Origin: Prorocentrum cordatum
Lineage: Eukaryota > Sar > Dinophyceae > Prorocentrales > Prorocentraceae
NCBI GenBank assembly: GCA_963575745.1
Contig: CAUYUJ010016149.1
Location: forward strand, 843,604-907,603
Direction of reading: 5' to 3'
Length of the DNA: 64,000 nucleotides
Below the pieces are notes generated by a model that ran no database searches, was not told the origin of the DNA, and saw nothing but the letters and a program-made list of their open reading frames with translations. Positions 46,454 to 56,899 of the stretch are shown here, piece by piece. Within the stretch, counting starts at the first letter, position 1, and every line of letters begins with the position of its first letter. Made by a program: the position numbers and the translations under genes.

Positions 46454-46792
46454 GGCGAGAACACAACGCAGTTTTGTTCGTTGTCACAAAAACGCGGACC
46501 TGGGAACCTTCTACCCCTGCCGCCCCGCCGCTGGCGCCGCGGTTCGCCGCGGTGCCTGTGGTGGGGCGGGTTGGGTCGGTTGGGGGGTGCGTTTGGGGTG
46601 GCTCGCCTCAGGTCTTCTTGGACTTCGTGTTCCTCGTCTTGTTCGTGTTCTTTGTCCACGTCTCCCTGCGGTGGGGGGAGGGTAAATATACCCCCGCGTC
46701 GCGCGCGCTGCCCCGAGGGCGCTTGTCGGCCGAACGCGAGGCTGGCGCCCTCGGTGCGCGCGTCGCGGGCCGCCGTGGCGGCTTTTGTTTCC
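46454..46792 (+). repeat. Terminal split direct repeat A1
   Basis: Begins GGCGAGAACACAACGCAG and ends GGCGGCTTTTGTTTCC. Aligns with A2 over its full length with one indel (GGGTTGGG against GGGTGGG) and one substitution (CGGTGCG against CGGCGCG). Confidence 0.9.
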
Positions 46793-46795
46793 GTA

Positions 46796-47480
46796 TGACC
46801 GTGTCAGTATGACCGTGTCAATGAGGCCGTGTCAATGCGACCGTGCCTGGGCCGTGTCAATGCGACCGTGCCAATACGACCGTGTCAGTGCGACCGTGTC
46901 GATAAAGCCGTGTCAATGCGACCGTGCTATGGCCGTGTCAATGCGACCGTGCCAGTATGACCGTGTCAGTGAGACCGGGTCAATAAGGCCGTGTCAATGT
47001 GACCGTGCCTGGGCCGTGTCAATGCGACCGTGCCAATACGACCGTGTCAGTGCGACCGTGTCGATAAAGCCGTGTCAATGCGACCGTGCTATGGCCGTGT
47101 CAATGCGACCGTGCCAGTATGACCGCGTCAATGTGTCCGTGTTGATGCGGCCGTGTCAATGCGACCGTGCCTGGGCCGTGTCGACGCGACCGCGCCAGTA
47201 AGATCGCGTCAATGCGACCGCGTCTGTAAGGCCGTGTCAATGCGACCGCGCCTTTTCGATTGCGTCAACGCAACGCGTCAATTACGCCGTGTCGTTGCGA
47301 CCGTGCCAATTTCTCCGCGTCACTGCGTCCGTGTCTTGTGGGGCGTGCCAAGGGGACCGTGCCGTTGCGACCATGTCAACGCGTCCGTCTCGCCGCGACC
47401 GTATCAATGCGAATGTGTAAAAGCGAATGCGTCATTGCGACCGTGTCAGCGCGACCGTGTCAGTGCGACCACGCCAATAT
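46796..47480 (+). repeat. 15-bp CGTGTCAATGCGACC leader array with 162-bp higher-order period
   Basis: Units such as CGTGTCAATGCGACC and CGTGCCAATACGACC fill the start of the internal region. The landmark GCCTGGGCCGTG recurs at 46845 and 47007 (162 bases), showing a higher-order unit. It decays toward 47480. The frames with MRPCQ/YDRVS repeats are probably not protein. Confidence 0.85.
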
Positions 47481-47662
47481 TACCGCGTCAATGCGACCGG
47501 TTTCCGCCGCCCAGCGTGTTGACATTCGTCAGGAGACGCGCGCAATGATCGTTGTTACGCGACGGAGCCAGCAGTGCGCGCAGGCAGAAGACGCGAGCCG
47601 CATACGCCGTTGGGCGCGCCGCGGCCACACCAGCGATGTGCGCTGCAACGCCCGCGCTGTCC

Positions 47663-48893
47663 ATGAGCCTGGCTGATTTTCTTGCGGCCCATGATGATGC
47701 AAGCCGCGGCGCCGAGTGGCTTCGGCAGTGCGCAGCCCTATGCCAGGCGCCGCGAGCGGCTGCGAATGCCGCCACGACGCGCCAGTGCCTCGCGCGCAGG
47801 ACAATGAGTTGGAGTCAGTGCGTGATCTTTCGTTTGCAGATCCCGGCGCACTGCAGGGCAACCCGTCCGCGGGTAAGCGCTTCTTCTTAGCCAGAGTGAT
47901 GGCTGCCGCGAAGTCTCTGACAGCGGAGGAACAGCGCGCGGCTGATCCGGCCAGCGCAGGCAGCGCGGCCGGGAGCGGGTCAGCACCTGAGCCGACGTGC
48001 CACGTGGACATTCAGGCGAAGTTGCAAGGAGGCGCTCTGAAGGATGTGGGCCAGGCGTTTTGGCCGCGGTCCGCGGCGGTCGACGCCCTCGAGACGGACG
48101 AGAGGCGGCTGCAGCGTCGCGGCATCAAGCGGCCATTTGTGTTCGCTGACCTGAAGAAGTTCTTGCCGTCCTGGGCAGAATCGAAGAGCGCGAAAGAGGA
48201 GGCTGATGAGGGCCCGCCCATGTCTCGGGATCTTCGCGACCTTTCGCGCGCGCTCGGCGTATCGAACCCAGTCAAAGCGAAGTCGCTCACTTTCACGCAA
48301 TGGCATGCCGCCTTCGACAGGTGCACGCGTCTGCGCGCGGGGCGCGCACCCAAGAGCAACGGCGTCGTCCGAGCGCGTAGGTACGCCATCGCTTGCGTCT
48401 GCACGGAGCAGATGACGCTGGCTGCGACGTTTCGCCACCGCCAGAACGTCATGAAGGCCCGCCTATCGCCGTTGCTCTGCGGATCCAGCGGCGCGAGTGC
48501 GATGCGCGCGCGGCGCGGCAGGTGGCCGCGCAGGCGCCCAATGCTAATCGGAGTGGCGCGCTGGGGCTCGTATACGATGAGATTTGCCGGCGCACTTTGG
48601 CAGAGAGGTCTCGCGCCGGTGATGATTCCCTCGACATCGAAACTGTCGTGGCAACGATCGATGTGACTCTCTTGGGCGAGGCAGAGGCCGCGTACGCTCG
48701 CGAAAGTCAGGAGCGCTCAGCCCCCCGCGGGGGCAAGGGTGCCAAGGGCGGCGGAAAACCCGGCAAGGGCGGCGGCAAGGGCGCCAAGGGCGGCGGCAAG
48801 GGCAAGTTCCCGCCTGCGCCCCCGGCGGCGCCGAACGACCGCGGCGAGTACGGGGAGCCGCGGGCCAAGAGAGCCAGGCATCACGAGCGCTGA
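47663..48893 (+). pseudogene. Gag-like region of the Ngaro-type element, frameshifted
   Basis: From MSLADFLAAHDD at 47663 the reading needs two frame changes. Near 47785 it moves to the frame carrying DNELESVRDLSFADPGALQG. Near 48455 it moves to the frame carrying IAVALRIQRRE and SLDIETVVATIDV, ending at the TGA before 48894. The C-terminal tail is a Gly-Lys repeat (GGKGAKGGGK) followed by a basic RAKRARHHER, likely nucleic-acid-binding. No zinc knuckle is seen. Position ahead of the RT and composition fit a Gag-like structural protein, but there is no diagnostic motif. Programmed frameshifting cannot be excluded. Confidence 0.55.
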
Positions 48894-48999
48894 TCTACGT
48901 TCCTGCGCCGCGCAGGCGCGGGTCGGTGCGCGCGCGCGCGACGGCGGTAGCCGGACGGCGCGCAGGCGCAGCTGAGAGTCCAGCGGTGACATGTGAAGC

Positions 49000-51792
49000 A
49001 TGCCGCGGACAGGAGGCTGGAAGCGCGGCGAACCTACATGTATGTCGCGCGCGGTGGCGTCGCGCTTGCGCAGGCTACCAATTCGGTGTGGACGCGCGGG
49101 GCGCAGCCTACACCGGTTGTTTCACTGGAAGAAGTTGCCGGCGCGGGCGCTCCCGCGGTGGGCGGTGTGCAAGCCCATTTGTCGAAAGGCCCCATCGCGT
49201 ATCCGTCTTTGCTCCCGCGCGCGCGCGTTAAAAATCTGTCGCGTTGTAGGAGAGCTTGACGCTGGCGACGTGCAGAAGATAGAATTTATCAACTGTGCAA
49301 TGAAGGACGGATTTCACATCGCGCCAACGCGCGGGATTGAGGAAGACGTTCGCTGCGCCATAGAGTGGGAAGCGTCCAGAGACAGCGTAGAGGTTATGCG
49401 TCTGCGCGACAATATGCTATCACGCCTGGAAGCGTGGGGACAAGCGTTATGACGTGACGGGGCCGTCGAGCAATGGTTCGCCGGCGCTGACGACGCGACG
49501 CGCGCCGTGTCCGCCGACGTGAATGGGCCGCTTTTAGCTGCTCTGCTCGACATGACGAGCTACGATGACACGGCCGCGGCTGATCGGTTCCGCTACGGCG
49601 CGCCTTTGCTCGGAAAGCTGCCCCATGCGGGCAGAGGGCCCGCAAAGAAATTCCCGGAGCCCACGTCGTCCGAGGAGTTGCTGACCTCCTCCCCCGTGCA
49701 CAAGAGAGCCATTTTGTCTTCCTTGCGAGAGGACGTGAACTCGTCTGCGATCCACGAGGGCGCGCTCGCCGATGCGTCTCTGTCGCGGATGACCGCTCCG
49801 GTTGTGCTGGCCAAGGCGGACTTGGGCAGGGTGCGTCTGTCCCCGCGTTTCTCCAGTGTGCAGGGCGTCAAGCCGGATGGCGCGCCCAAGGTTCGCGTAG
49901 TAGACGATGAATCGAGAGGGGGCATCAACTCGGCGTGCCAGCCCGCCGAGAGGTTGTTGCTGGACGGGGCTGACGTTTTGGTGGACGCCCTGCGCTGATA
50001 TCACGGTCTGCGCGGGCACGCACCGGCACTGTTTAAGGCTGACATCGACTCCGCTTACCGGCGTGTGCCTATCGCTCCTGAACACAGGCTCGGGATTTCC
50101 GGGTGCCCCCCCCCGTTAAAAGCATCGACCGGGGGGCTCGTGTCGGGGTTCCAGAGGAACCCGGCGTTTGCGGTGTCGATGTCGGCCTTGCCACAGGTGG
50201 GCAGCTTACAGCACGTATTTGCACGACGGAGACATTAGGGTCACTGGTCACCTGGCGTTGATGTTCGGCGCCCTGGCTGCCGTCTTTGGGTGGGACCGAG
50301 TCGGAGCTGCCTTGGCGCACCTCGCCCGCAAGCTCTTAAAGATTCCACCCTCCGATACGTGGACGATTTCTTTGGGCCGTGCGCACCCGCAACTAAAGAG
50401 CATACCATGGCATCGCTGGCCAGACTAGTGCGCCTGCTCCTAGGTCCAGGAGCGGTTTCCGATAAGAAGCTGGAATGTGGCGACGAGCTGGAGATTTTGG
50501 GCCTGCATGTGTCCTTTTCTCTCAGCGGGATCAACTTGTTTCCCGCGCCCAAGAAGGTGCGCAAGTGGCTTTTCTTGATCAAGCAAGCGCTCGACTGCGT
50601 GACACTATGTGCCGGCCAAGCCAGCAAGCTGGCCGGCGCTCTCAGCTGGGCAGGTCAACATTGCTTCGAGCGGCTAGGGCGTGCGATGTTGCAGCCCCTG
50701 TTCGCGCAGCAGAATGCGCGATGGGGTGTCGTTCGCGCCCCGCTCAACTTGGCGCTTTTTTTTTTGTTTGTGTCCTTTTTTCCTTTTCCCTTGTTTTTTT
50801 TTTTTTTTGTACCTTTTTTTTTCTTTTTTTGTTTTGTTTCTTTTGTTGTTTTTTTTTTTTTTTTTTTTTTTGTGTTTGTTGTTCTTTTCATTTTTTTTGT
50901 TTGTGTCTTTGTTTCTTTTGCTTTGTCTTTTTTTTTTTGTCATGGTGGGGCGGCGGAGGTGCTGGCCCTCGGCATCCATCAGTCCAAGCCGTGGGCGCAG
51001 CTGGAACGGCAAGAAGTGCACTTGTTCGCTGACGCAAGGGGCGTGTCCGATCCACGGCTCGCCGCCGTGCTGTTCGTCGATGGTCGCGCCTTCTGGTCCG
51101 ACGCCACTCCAGACCAGGAGCTGCTGGAGGACTTGGCGCCGCGCCGGGACTCTCAGATTATGGCGTTAGAACTGCTCGCTATAGCGCTGGGATTAGCTAC
51201 CTTTAGTGAACTGCTGGCGGACCGCCGAGTGGTGATTTGGTCCGACAATGCGGGCGCAGAAGGGGCAGTGCGGAGCGGTCGCGCTTCCGCTTGGGACCAC
51301 TCCCGCATCATTCACGCCATGTGGTTCCTCATCGCACGCACCCGGTGTTCGCCGAGGTTTGCGCGGGTCCCATCAGCAGAGAACATCGCCGACCTTCCGT
51401 CGCGGGAGGAGTACGAGTTGCTACGTGTTCTTGGGGCGAACTTCGTGACGCCGCGCTTACGCGCGGCTGAGTTCTTCGCACCGGAGACGTTTCTGGCCCT
51501 CGCTCTGCCGGCGGGAGCGCGCCGTCGCGCGTCGTCGCGCCCCGCGAGCGCCGTTGCGCATCGAAGGCGGCACGAAGCAACGAAGGCGAGTGAGCCGCTG
51601 TCCCGCGTCGAGCCCGTTGCGAGCCATGCCTCGCGCGTGCCTTGCGAGGGCGGCCCGCGCGAGTTGATGCCAAAAGCCGACAGTGGAAGCTGCGTCGTTA
51701 ACCGGCCCCATCGATGGGCCCCTGGTCGGTTGTCCTATGCGTCAGCGCGCGGTCCCAGCACAGCCAGCGACGGGCGCTCAGTCGAGCGATAA
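49000..51792 (+). pseudogene. Reverse transcriptase and RNase H of the Ngaro-type element, interrupted
   Basis: The upstream part (DAGDVQKIEFINCAMKDGFH) leads to the RT. Motif A is FKADIDSAYRRVPI at about 50031-50070 and the catalytic YVDDFF is at 50356. RNase H follows, with FADARG, MALELLAIALGL, IWSDNAGAEGAV and SAENIADLPSR giving the Asp, Glu, Asp, Asp set. The frame is broken by TGA at 49450-49452 and 49996-49998 and by at least two frameshifts between about 50200 and 50345: HLALMFGALAAVFGWDRVGA lies in another frame from YVDDFF. From 50290 to 51792 it is open. A T-rich insert at 50752-50940 separates RT from RNase H without closing the frame. The enzyme would copy element RNA and remove the RNA strand; this copy is probably inactive. 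Confidence 0.8.
50752..50940. repeat. T-rich low-complexity insert between RT and RNase H
   Basis: About 190 bases, mostly T with scattered G and C (TTTTTTTGTTTG-like). It encodes a Phe/Val/Leu-rich stretch in the RT-RNase H frame but has no counterpart expected in the enzyme. Confidence 0.9.
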
Positions 51793-51837
51793 GCCATGAC
51801 GTTGTTTCATGAGGTCCGCGGCGTCCTGCCAGAGCTC

Positions 51838-52154
<317 letters not shown>

Positions 52155-52159
52155 CACCC

Positions 52160-53542
52160 ATGGTTACCTTTGCGTTGATCGAGGTGCTGCGGCGCCAGGA
52201 CATAACGCATCTCAGAGATCTGCAGCTAGCGCGCGTCGATTGGTTCGAACCGGTGTCTGCCGCAGAAGGGGAACGAGGCGTCAGCCCTGACGCCCTGCGC
52301 GTAGCGCTGTCAGAGTTAATTAACGAAGCGAAGAAGCCATCTGCCGTCGTGCGCGGCGCAAAGGACGAACCTTCGCCTGCACCCGACGTGCATCAGCGCG
52401 AGTGCCGCAGCCGCAGTCGCCCTGCCAGGCGGCGAGCTGCCAAGTGCGATGAGCTTTCGGCGGCTTGCGGTGCTGTGCGGGACCTTGAGCTGGCCGTCAG
52501 CATAGCGCGCCAGTGCACCATCGAGCCGCGCGCGGGCCCCCGCCGTGAAGTCGAGGCCCTGCGGCAGGGCCTCGCCCAGCGAAGCTTCAGCAAATGGTCG
52601 AATTCGGCTCGGGTCGCCGCGATTCTGGGCAGCTGCCCGAAAACGTGGCCCAGCGTAGTCAGCGCCTTCCGCTGCTGGGCGACTTTCGCCATGACCGTGC
52701 TCGGCTGCGACGCGGGGGAAGTGATTCCGCCGTCGCCCGAGGGCCTTGCATTGTGGAGCACATGCTTCCGTTGTAAAGGAACATTCGACAACTATATTTC
52801 GCACGTCAGATTAGTCTGCATCCTGTTGCGCGCCCCGCTGGACGCGCTGAGCGACCCGGCAGTCGAGCGCGCGGCTCGCGCGGTGCAAGCGCGAAACACT
52901 TGGCAGGCCAGGCCCAAGATGTTTATTCGGGAGGCGCTCCTCACCAGATTACTGAAGCATCTCGAACGCCACCAATCGGGGCGCGAGCTGCAGATGCTTT
53001 TCTTGACGGCGTACATATTCCTGTTGCGATTGCCGTCGGAAGCACTGCCGATGCACGTCGCTCGGGACGGCGATCCGCCGCGGGCGGTCGAGCCGAAGAG
53101 CTGCCTACGCCTGCATGACGGCTCGATCTCGCTGACGTTGCTTTGGCGCAAGAATCGCGCCACGCCGCTCACGATGACGCGCACGTGCTGGTGCGCGCGC
53201 TGTCCATCAACGTGCCCCGTGCACGCGCTGGGGAAATTCTGCGCCGACAGCGCGGCCCAGCAGCCTTTTGCGGGTTTCCGCCCGGACGCTGTCCTATCGG
53301 CGTTGAGAGCGGCCCTGCAAGAGCTCGGGGTGCCGCGGCACGATGCCTATCGCACCCACGATTTTCGTCGGGGCCACGCCCAAGACATGGCGGTGCGTGG
53401 CTCGCGGCTGGCCGACATCCTTCGCGCCGGAGATTGGCGGTCCGCCGCCTTCCTGTCATATTTAGACAGGGACGCGCTTGAGGACAGCGCCGTCAGGGAA
53501 GCGCACGGCGGCGCTTCGTCCAGCGACGAAGACAAGGACTGA
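52160..53542 (+). CDS. Tyrosine recombinase of the Ngaro-type element
   Basis: Intact 460-residue frame starting at the ATG just after the poly(T) tract (MVTFALIEVLRRQD); the true start could lie upstream of the T tract. The SAM-like N-terminal core region is around SFSKWSNSARVAAILG. The catalytic domain shows LLRLPSEAL (first Arg, about residue 293), THDFRRGH (His400, Arg403), GDWRSAAF (Trp426) and SYLD (Tyr434, the nucleophile). RKNRATPL may supply the catalytic Lys strand. This is the R-K-H-R-W-Y set of tyrosine recombinases. A short acidic tail (SSSDEDKD) ends at TGA. It would insert the circular double-stranded DNA copy by strand exchange at a short core. It is the only uninterrupted enzyme in the element. 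Confidence 0.85.
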   Translation: MVTFALIEVLRRQDITHLRDLQLARVDWFEPVSAAEGERGVSPDALRVALSELINEAKKPSAVVRGAKDEPSPAPDVHQRECRSRSRPARRRAAKCDELSAACGAVRDLELAVSIARQCTIEPRAGPRREVEALRQGLAQRSFSKWSNSARVAAILGSCPKTWPSVVSAFRCWATFAMTVLGCDAGEVIPPSPEGLALWSTCFRCKGTFDNYISHVRLVCILLRAPLDALSDPAVERAARAVQARNTWQARPKMFIREALLTRLLKHLERHQSGRELQMLFLTAYIFLLRLPSEALPMHVARDGDPPRAVEPKSCLRLHDGSISLTLLWRKNRATPLTMTRTCWCARCPSTCPVHALGKFCADSAAQQPFAGFRPDAVLSALRAALQELGVPRHDAYRTHDFRRGHAQDMAVRGSRLADILRAGDWRSAAFLSYLDRDALEDSAVREAHGGASSSDEDKD

Positions 53543-53620
53543 GGTGGCTGTGAGCCTATAGAACACCTTCGGCGAGAACAGCGTTGGGTTTTCCTCGCGC
53601 GCAGGTGCAGCAAGGGCCTT

Positions 53621-53769
53621 GGGTGTCGCTGCACCCGCGCGCTCCCGCGGGGAGCGGCGAGCGACGAGTGCGCCGCTCGCCCCCCCCCGCGGGCGCGTGC
53701 CTACCCAACGCGCAGCGCTCCCCGCGCTCTCCCCCAACCCTCGGGTTTTCCAGGGTAGCGTCTTTTGTG
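53621..53769 (+). repeat. Split direct repeat B1
   Basis: Begins GGGTGTCGCTGCACCCG and ends GTAGCGTCTTTTGTG, immediately followed by A2. 149 bases, apparently identical to B2. Confidence 0.9.
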
Positions 53770-54107
53770 GGCGAGAACACAACGCAGTTTTGTTCGTTGT
53801 CACAAAAACGCGGACCTGGGAACCTTCTACCCCTGCCGCCCCGCCGCTGGCGCCGCGGTTCGCCGCGGTGCCTGTGGTGGGGCGGGTGGGTCGGTTGGGG
53901 GGTGCGTTTGGGGTGGCTCGCCTCAGGTCTTCTTGGACTTCGTGTTCCTCGTCTTGTTCGTGTTCTTTGTCCACGTCTCCCTGCGGTGGGGGGAGGGTAA
54001 ATATACCCCCGCGTCGCGCGCGCTGCCCCGAGGGCGCTTGTCGGCCGAACGCGAGGCTGGCGCCCTCGGCGCGCGCGTCGCGGGCCGCCGTGGCGGCTTT
54101 TGTTTCC
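53770..54107 (+). repeat. Split direct repeat A2
   Basis: Second copy of A1, beginning GGCGAGAACACAACGCAG and ending CTTTTGTTTCC. Confidence 0.9.
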
Positions 54108-54146
54108 CCTCACCCTTCGCCGCTCCTTTGGTTGGGGTGGGGCGCG

Positions 54147-54295
54147 GGGTGTCGCTGCACCCGCGCGCTCCCGCGGGGAGCGGCGAGCGACGAGTGCGCC
54201 GCTCGCCCCCCCCCGCGGGCGCGTGCCTACCCAACGCGCAGCGCTCCCCGCGCTCTCCCCCAACCCTCGGGTTTTCCAGGGTAGCGTCTTTTGTG
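54147..54295 (+). repeat. Split direct repeat B2, right end of element
   Basis: Same 149 bases as B1, ending CTTTTGTG; then host sequence TTCAAGATTTGG resumes. A 39-base spacer separates it from A2. Confidence 0.9.
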
Positions 54296-54490
54296 TTCAA
54301 GATTTGGTTTTCGTTTTAGCCCCGTGAACATTCGTTTTACAAGTTTCCAGGCGTTAGACGCATCAAGGGCGGCTAGTGTCAAATTTGGATCTTGAGTACC
54401 ATAGCGCTGTGAACATGTGTTAATTGCCTCGAGCAGCTGCAATAATGGAGGGTGACCCGCTTTCAATATGTCGCAGTTTGTTTATTAATT
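54296..54490 (-). repeat. TR-85 family, right part of the interrupted unit plus one more
   Basis: TTCAAGATTTGGTTTTCG, then AGCCCCGTGAACATTCG and a second diverged unit with ATAGCGCTGTGAACATGTG and ATGGAGGGTGACCCGCTTTC. Confidence 0.7.
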
Positions 54491-54719
54491 GTTTCGCCGA
54501 TCTGCGCGGACTCCCGTCCCTCTCCTCTCCACCCCATTGACCAGATCCTGTTTGCTCTTGGCGACTGGTTTTTGCCGACTGGTCAGAACCCCTCCCCACA
54601 AGTCGGCATGCGCGACTGGTACAACAAGACTAAGTACCGGCCCAGACCCTGACCCCCCCTGTCCCCCACTCTTGTAGCCAAATGTCGAAACCCAGTAAAA
54701 AAACGCCTACTCTGTGTCC

Positions 54720-55075
54720 CTCGATGGTTTGGGGAGTAGCTGTAGTCCGGGGAGGGTACCTGACGTCCGGGGGAGGGGTACCTGTAGTCTCAGGGGGGGC
54801 ACCAGTAGTCCAGGATTGGGTACCTGTAGTCTGGGGGAAAGGTACCTGCAGTCTGGAGGGGGGGCACCTGCGGTCTGGGGGGAAACGCGTGTTCACGCGA
54901 CAACGCACGCGTGAACACGCGTCCTCGTGGGGTACATGTAGTCCGGGGGGTACCTGTAGTCCGGGAGGGGGTAGCTGTAGTCCTGGGGGGGCACCTGTAG
55001 TCCTGGAGAGGGGTACCTGTATCTCGGGGAGACGATACCTGCAGTCCGTGGGGTACCTGTAGTCCGGGGACCCAG
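54720..55075 (+). repeat. GGTACCTGTAGTCCGGGG array
   Basis: About 15 units of 20-30 bases built on GTACCTGTAGTC followed by a G-rich run. Inside lies a palindrome, ACGCGTGTTCACGCG ... GCACGCGTGAACACGCGT (about 54888-54922). Confidence 0.85.
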
Positions 55076-55106
55076 AACTATTGAGGGACACAGAGCAATA
55101 TTCGGG

Positions 55107-55255
55107 CCAGGCGAAAGAGGGGGATGGGACATGGGAGGCTACGGAATCCGCTGCGCGCAGCTGGTTTCGGCCCCGCCGCCGGGCCCCTTTTTCGATGCAC
55201 GGGCGCCTCCCGGCGCCAGGAGGCGTCAGGTAAGCCAGCCGCGCGAGCTGATTCT
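55107..55255 (+). repeat. Dispersed repeat DR-2, copy 4
   Basis: GGCTACGGAATCCGCTGCGC, GCAGCTGGTTTCGGCCC, GGCGCCTCCCGGCGCCAGGA and GCGCGAGCTGATTCTC, same order as copies 2 and 3. Confidence 0.75.
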
Positions 55256-55259
55256 CTGT

Positions 55260-55450
55260 TATATCCTCCTCCTCTTCCTCCTCCTCTCCGCCTCCTCGTC
55301 CTCCTCCTCAGCCTCCTCCTCATCCTCCTTGCTTCTCTGTCCTCATCCTCCTCTCTCCTCAAACTCCTCCTCCTCATCCTCCTCCTCCTCTTCCTCTTCC
55401 TGCTCTCTCCTCCTCCTCCTCCTCCTCCTCCTCCTCCTTCTCCTCCCCTG
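55260..55450. repeat. (CTC)n/(CCT)n tract
   Basis: Pyrimidine-rich triplet repeat of about 190 bases. Confidence 0.9.
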
Positions 55451-55609
55451 CCCTCTGCTATCCTATACCCTTTCGTCCCCCCCGCCGTGTGGCTCCCGTC
55501 CGAGCGCCACGCGCACCGTCTGGCCCTGCTCCCGCTGGCGCCGCCTGGCCTCTCCCGCCCCACGCGTCGTGCTGCCGCGTGTTTGCTCCTCCCTCTCCCT
55601 CTTTGTCTT

Positions 55610-55778
55610 GGCATCGCTTGGACGCGTAATTTTTGTCCTCAGCCAGGACCCTCGAAGAGTATCAAGCAAACAAAATTATCGAGGAGCATCGAGGAGGACC
55701 ATCGTGGATCATCAAGAAACAAGGAAGATCACTCACGAAACCGAAAAGTCCACGGGAAACGGACTTCCGAGCGACGGC
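55610..55778. mobile_element. MITE-like element, family TIR-B, copy 2
   Basis: GGCATCGCTTGGACGCG at the left and ACTTCCGAGCGACGGC at the right, body 169 bp with an internal duplication (ATCGAGGAGCATCGAGGAGG). Ends are diverged from the consensus. Confidence 0.7.
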
Positions 55779-56660
55779 AGGCCTCCATCGATCCTCCCGC
55801 CCTGCTTTCACCCTAATGTGTGGCTGGGCAGCACGGACTGCTGGGAGTCTGCGGCGTCTCCCAGGTAGTTCAAAAAGGCCCTTCTCCGCTCAATTCGGGG
55901 CTGTTCCCTCGCAGGTGGAGTGGGATGTCCTCTCTGGTCTTGGGAAGGCGCTGCGCTGCACACTTGTTTGGTGCTCTCGCAGCGAGCAGCTACACAGGCC
56001 GACAAGGGCTCCTTCTCTAGATTGAGCTCTCGCTTCTGGCCTCCCGCGCCCATCCGCTCCGCCGCCTCGCGCCTCGCGTGCTCCCCAGCTGCTGCTCCTC
56101 CTGCGCCCCGAGAGCCCCCGCGCCGTGCTGTCTTCGCGGCGTGGACCCCCCCCGTAACGGGGGGGGGGCGCAGCGGCCCAATGACCGATCGGGGGAGGAG
56201 GAGGAGGAGGAGGAGGAGGAGGAGGAGGAGGAGGAGGAGGAGGAGGAGCAGGAGGAGGGGAGGAGGAGGAGGAGGAGGAGGAGGAGGAGGAGGAGGAGGA
56301 GGAGGAGGAGAAGGGTGGCATTGTGGCACAGTTCCACGGATGGAGGGCGGCTCCTTCGTACAACGGTGCAGTACCCCTTGACGTGTGCGGTCTCCTTGGC
56401 TTTACGAGGGCCCCGGGAGGCCGAAGCGTGACCGACAATCTCCGGTCGTGCTTTCTTCACGGCGCGAGCACGTCAGGGAGGATCGAGGAGGACGTGCACA
56501 CGGGGCGCTTTTGTTGGCGGAGGCACCGCGCGGAACCTGTCCTATCCATCCTTTTGCGTGTCCGCCCGATCGCATCGACGATCTTCGGGACGTGTGCTGG
56601 CCCAGCGTGCTTCCTTCCTTGGCAAGTTCTGGCGACAGCACGCCGCCTTGGGCTGCCCTC
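55779..56660. other. No gene recognised; GGA tract
   Basis: Contains a (GGA)n tract at about 56190-56310. No conserved coding motif. Confidence 0.4.
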
Positions 56661-56825
56661 CCTCCCCCCCCCCCCTCCCCTCCCCCCTCCCCCCCCCCTC
56701 CCCCCTCCCCCCCCCCCCTCCCCTCCCTCCCCTCCCTCCCCCTCCCCCTCCCCCCCCTCCCCCTCCCCCCTCCCCTCCCCCCCCCCCCTCTCCTCCCCCC
56801 CCCCTCCCCCCTTCAAAAGGGGGAT
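56660..56825. repeat. C-rich CCCCTCCC tract
   Basis: Pyrimidine-only run of C and CT over about 160 bases. Confidence 0.9.
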
Positions 56826-56899
56826 GAGATTTTCGACCGCCCCCCCCCTCCCCCGCTCCCCCCTTTTGCGCCGAACATGGGGCTGGGGAGGGGGCGTAA

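Noticed and set aside
46796-47480. CRISPR array
   Set aside because: Units are contiguous 15-mers with no unique spacers and the genome is eukaryotic; it is a minisatellite.
54720-55075. CRISPR-like regular repeats
   Set aside because: No distinct spacer sequences; the gaps are G-rich variants of the same unit.
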